This document shows, piece by piece, positions 26,872 to 27,832 of a stretch of 27,832 bases of DNA. The notes below the pieces were generated by a model that did no database searches, had not been told where the DNA came from, and saw only the letters and a list, made by a program, of their open reading frames with translations. Source of the stretch: Acrasis kona. Its lineage: Eukaryota; Heterolobosea; Eutetramitea; Acrasida; Acrasidae. The stretch covers positions 1-27,832 of the forward strand of contig JAOPGA020000610.1 of assembly GCA_026419775.2 (NCBI GenBank). The letters run 5' to 3'. How positions within the stretch are numbered: the first letter of the stretch is position 1; each line of letters opens with the position of its first letter. The translations under genes and the position numbers were made by a program.

Positions 26872-27832
26872 ATGTATGAAGAGTACATACCACAAGCTGG
26901 GATTGATGCAATTCTACCAATCAACAATACAACAAATATAGCACTAGTTCCGCATGGAGGAATAGGCCTAACAATCACCCTCAACCTTCTTATAAGCGCC
27001 CTACTTTTCGCACTTTTTGTATTTGTGTTGAGGCCATGCCTACCCTTATTTAATATTAGGAAGAAAAGGCAACTTTTGAAGCAAGTACGGAAACTGGACC
27101 AAATGTCATATGCAAACAGAAACACCAAACCTGATGAAGTGTCGAATGCTGAACCAATCGATGTTACAAGTGCAGAGAGTGAACAAGCAAAGCGTGAAAA
27201 TAGGTATAAAAACTTACTCGACCTTAGTGAAGATGAGGACACTGAACCCGAATTAGAGGACGAGAACTCACCTGCCCCCGCCACGGGAGCAAGCAGCTTC
27301 AGAGCAATACAGCAAAGATACTAAACGCGCTCTAAAGCGTTCAGTTGTGATTGCCAAGGAACTACTTTTAATGATTAAAGAGTCACGTTGTCTTTTATTT
27401 TTCCTAAACATGACCGCGAGGACATGAAACATTTGTTTAGTAATTACTCCAGAGATGTGGCCACTTATCTTGGTTTCCAAAAAGCGATTATTACTGCTCT
27501 TCTTTTATGTTCAATAATTGCACTTGTCATTCTAATACCATTGCACATGACGTAAGTCACTTGTCTTGATGATTCATCAACAATTTTAGAGGAGTAGAGC
27601 CAATTCACGCCTACAGATATGAATATGGAAGCTTCAACCTTACAAAAGAAGATTACCCCCTCCTCCGCACATCCATCTCCATGGTTGATGGATCTCCAGG
27701 AAAGATGTATGTTCATGTTATTTTAATCTATCTTTTTGTGTTTATTTTTGGTTTCTGCGTCTATAGGTTTAACACTAAGGACGTTGTCACCAGAGAACTT
27801 TTTTCTGACAAGATTGAAAATGATCTCGACAC
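26872..27832 (+). CDS. TMEM63/CSC1-like (OSCA family) channel, 5' part
   Basis: The ATG at 26872 opens MYEEYIPQAGIDAILPINNT, with a first membrane segment (ITLNLLISALLFALFVFVLR). Two in-frame TAAs (27322 and 27373) require an intron. A GTATAA donor at 27204 and a TTAAAG acceptor at 27380 are phase-compatible and join NR to VTLSFIFPKHDREDMKHLFS. Then comes YLGFQKAIITALLLCSIIAL leading to ILIPLHM, the TMEM63/CSC1 signature around TM2. A clear second intron (GTAAGT 27552 to TTTTAG 27589, 38 nt) continues with GVEPIHAYRYEYGSFNLTKE and a third segment, YVHVILIYLFVFIFGFCVYR. The gene runs off the window. The family forms stretch/osmosensitive cation channels. Confidence 0.8.
27552..27589 (+). other. 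38-nt intron in the TMEM63/CSC1-like gene
   Basis: GTAAGT...CAATTTTAG. Removing it keeps the reading frame and joins HMT to GVEPIHAY, as expected for the family. Confidence 0.8.

Noticed and set aside
26823-27284. 153-residue minus-strand ORF over the channel gene
   Set aside because: It is antisense to a membrane segment with clear family features on the plus strand.

Overview
The window is eukaryotic. Spliced genes carry very short GT-AG introns (37 to 38 nt at 9303-9339 and 27552-27589), and AATAAA signals overlap or closely follow stop codons. The host genes are typical of a motile unicellular eukaryote: a severin/gelsolin actin regulator, an EF-hand/coiled-coil/SPRY protein, a GPI-anchored EGF-like surface protein and a TMEM63/CSC1 mechanosensitive channel. 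A heterolobosean amoeba (Acrasis or Naegleria relative) is my best guess. It is an inference from gene style, short introns and a TET/JBP-like oxygenase remnant, not from a species-specific marker.

Positions 1-18.2 kb are a graveyard of mobile elements. In order: a decayed reverse-transcriptase retroelement on the minus strand; a 72-bp insert with perfect 15-bp target duplications; a 1.1-kb MULE-like element with a 9-bp duplication; decayed minus-strand ORFs; a 368-bp TA-flanked MITE; an AT-rich stretch with exon-like islands; a tRNA-derived SINE with 15-bp duplications; a SWIM zinc-finger pseudogene and its small neighbour; clusters of palindromes; a 5'-truncated LINE end with 16-bp duplications; a region bracketed by inverted 72-bp-family repeats that holds a broken Ulp1-like protease, a Cys-rich zinc motif, a basic coiled coil and a truncated TET/JBP-like 2OG oxygenase; a larger LINE remnant with RNase H; and a Tc1/mariner-like element with perfect 51-bp inverted repeats.

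Positions 18.7-27.8 kb are a gene-dense host region with more C-ending codons. It holds the secreted surface protein (+), a 47-residue small ORF (-), the EF-hand/SPRY protein (+), an acidic SANT/Myb-like protein (-, one apparent frameshift), a small unresolved ORF (-), weak exon-like blocks (+), severin (+) and the 5' part of a TMEM63/CSC1 channel (+) that runs off the window.

The three retroposed inserts (72-bp repeat, SINE, truncated LINE) share A-rich 3' ends and 15-16-bp target duplications, so one LINE machinery may have mobilised all of them. The most unusual items are the 72-bp repeat with a G-U-compensated stem and the transposon-like block that joins a Ulp1 protease with a TET/JBP-like oxygenase.
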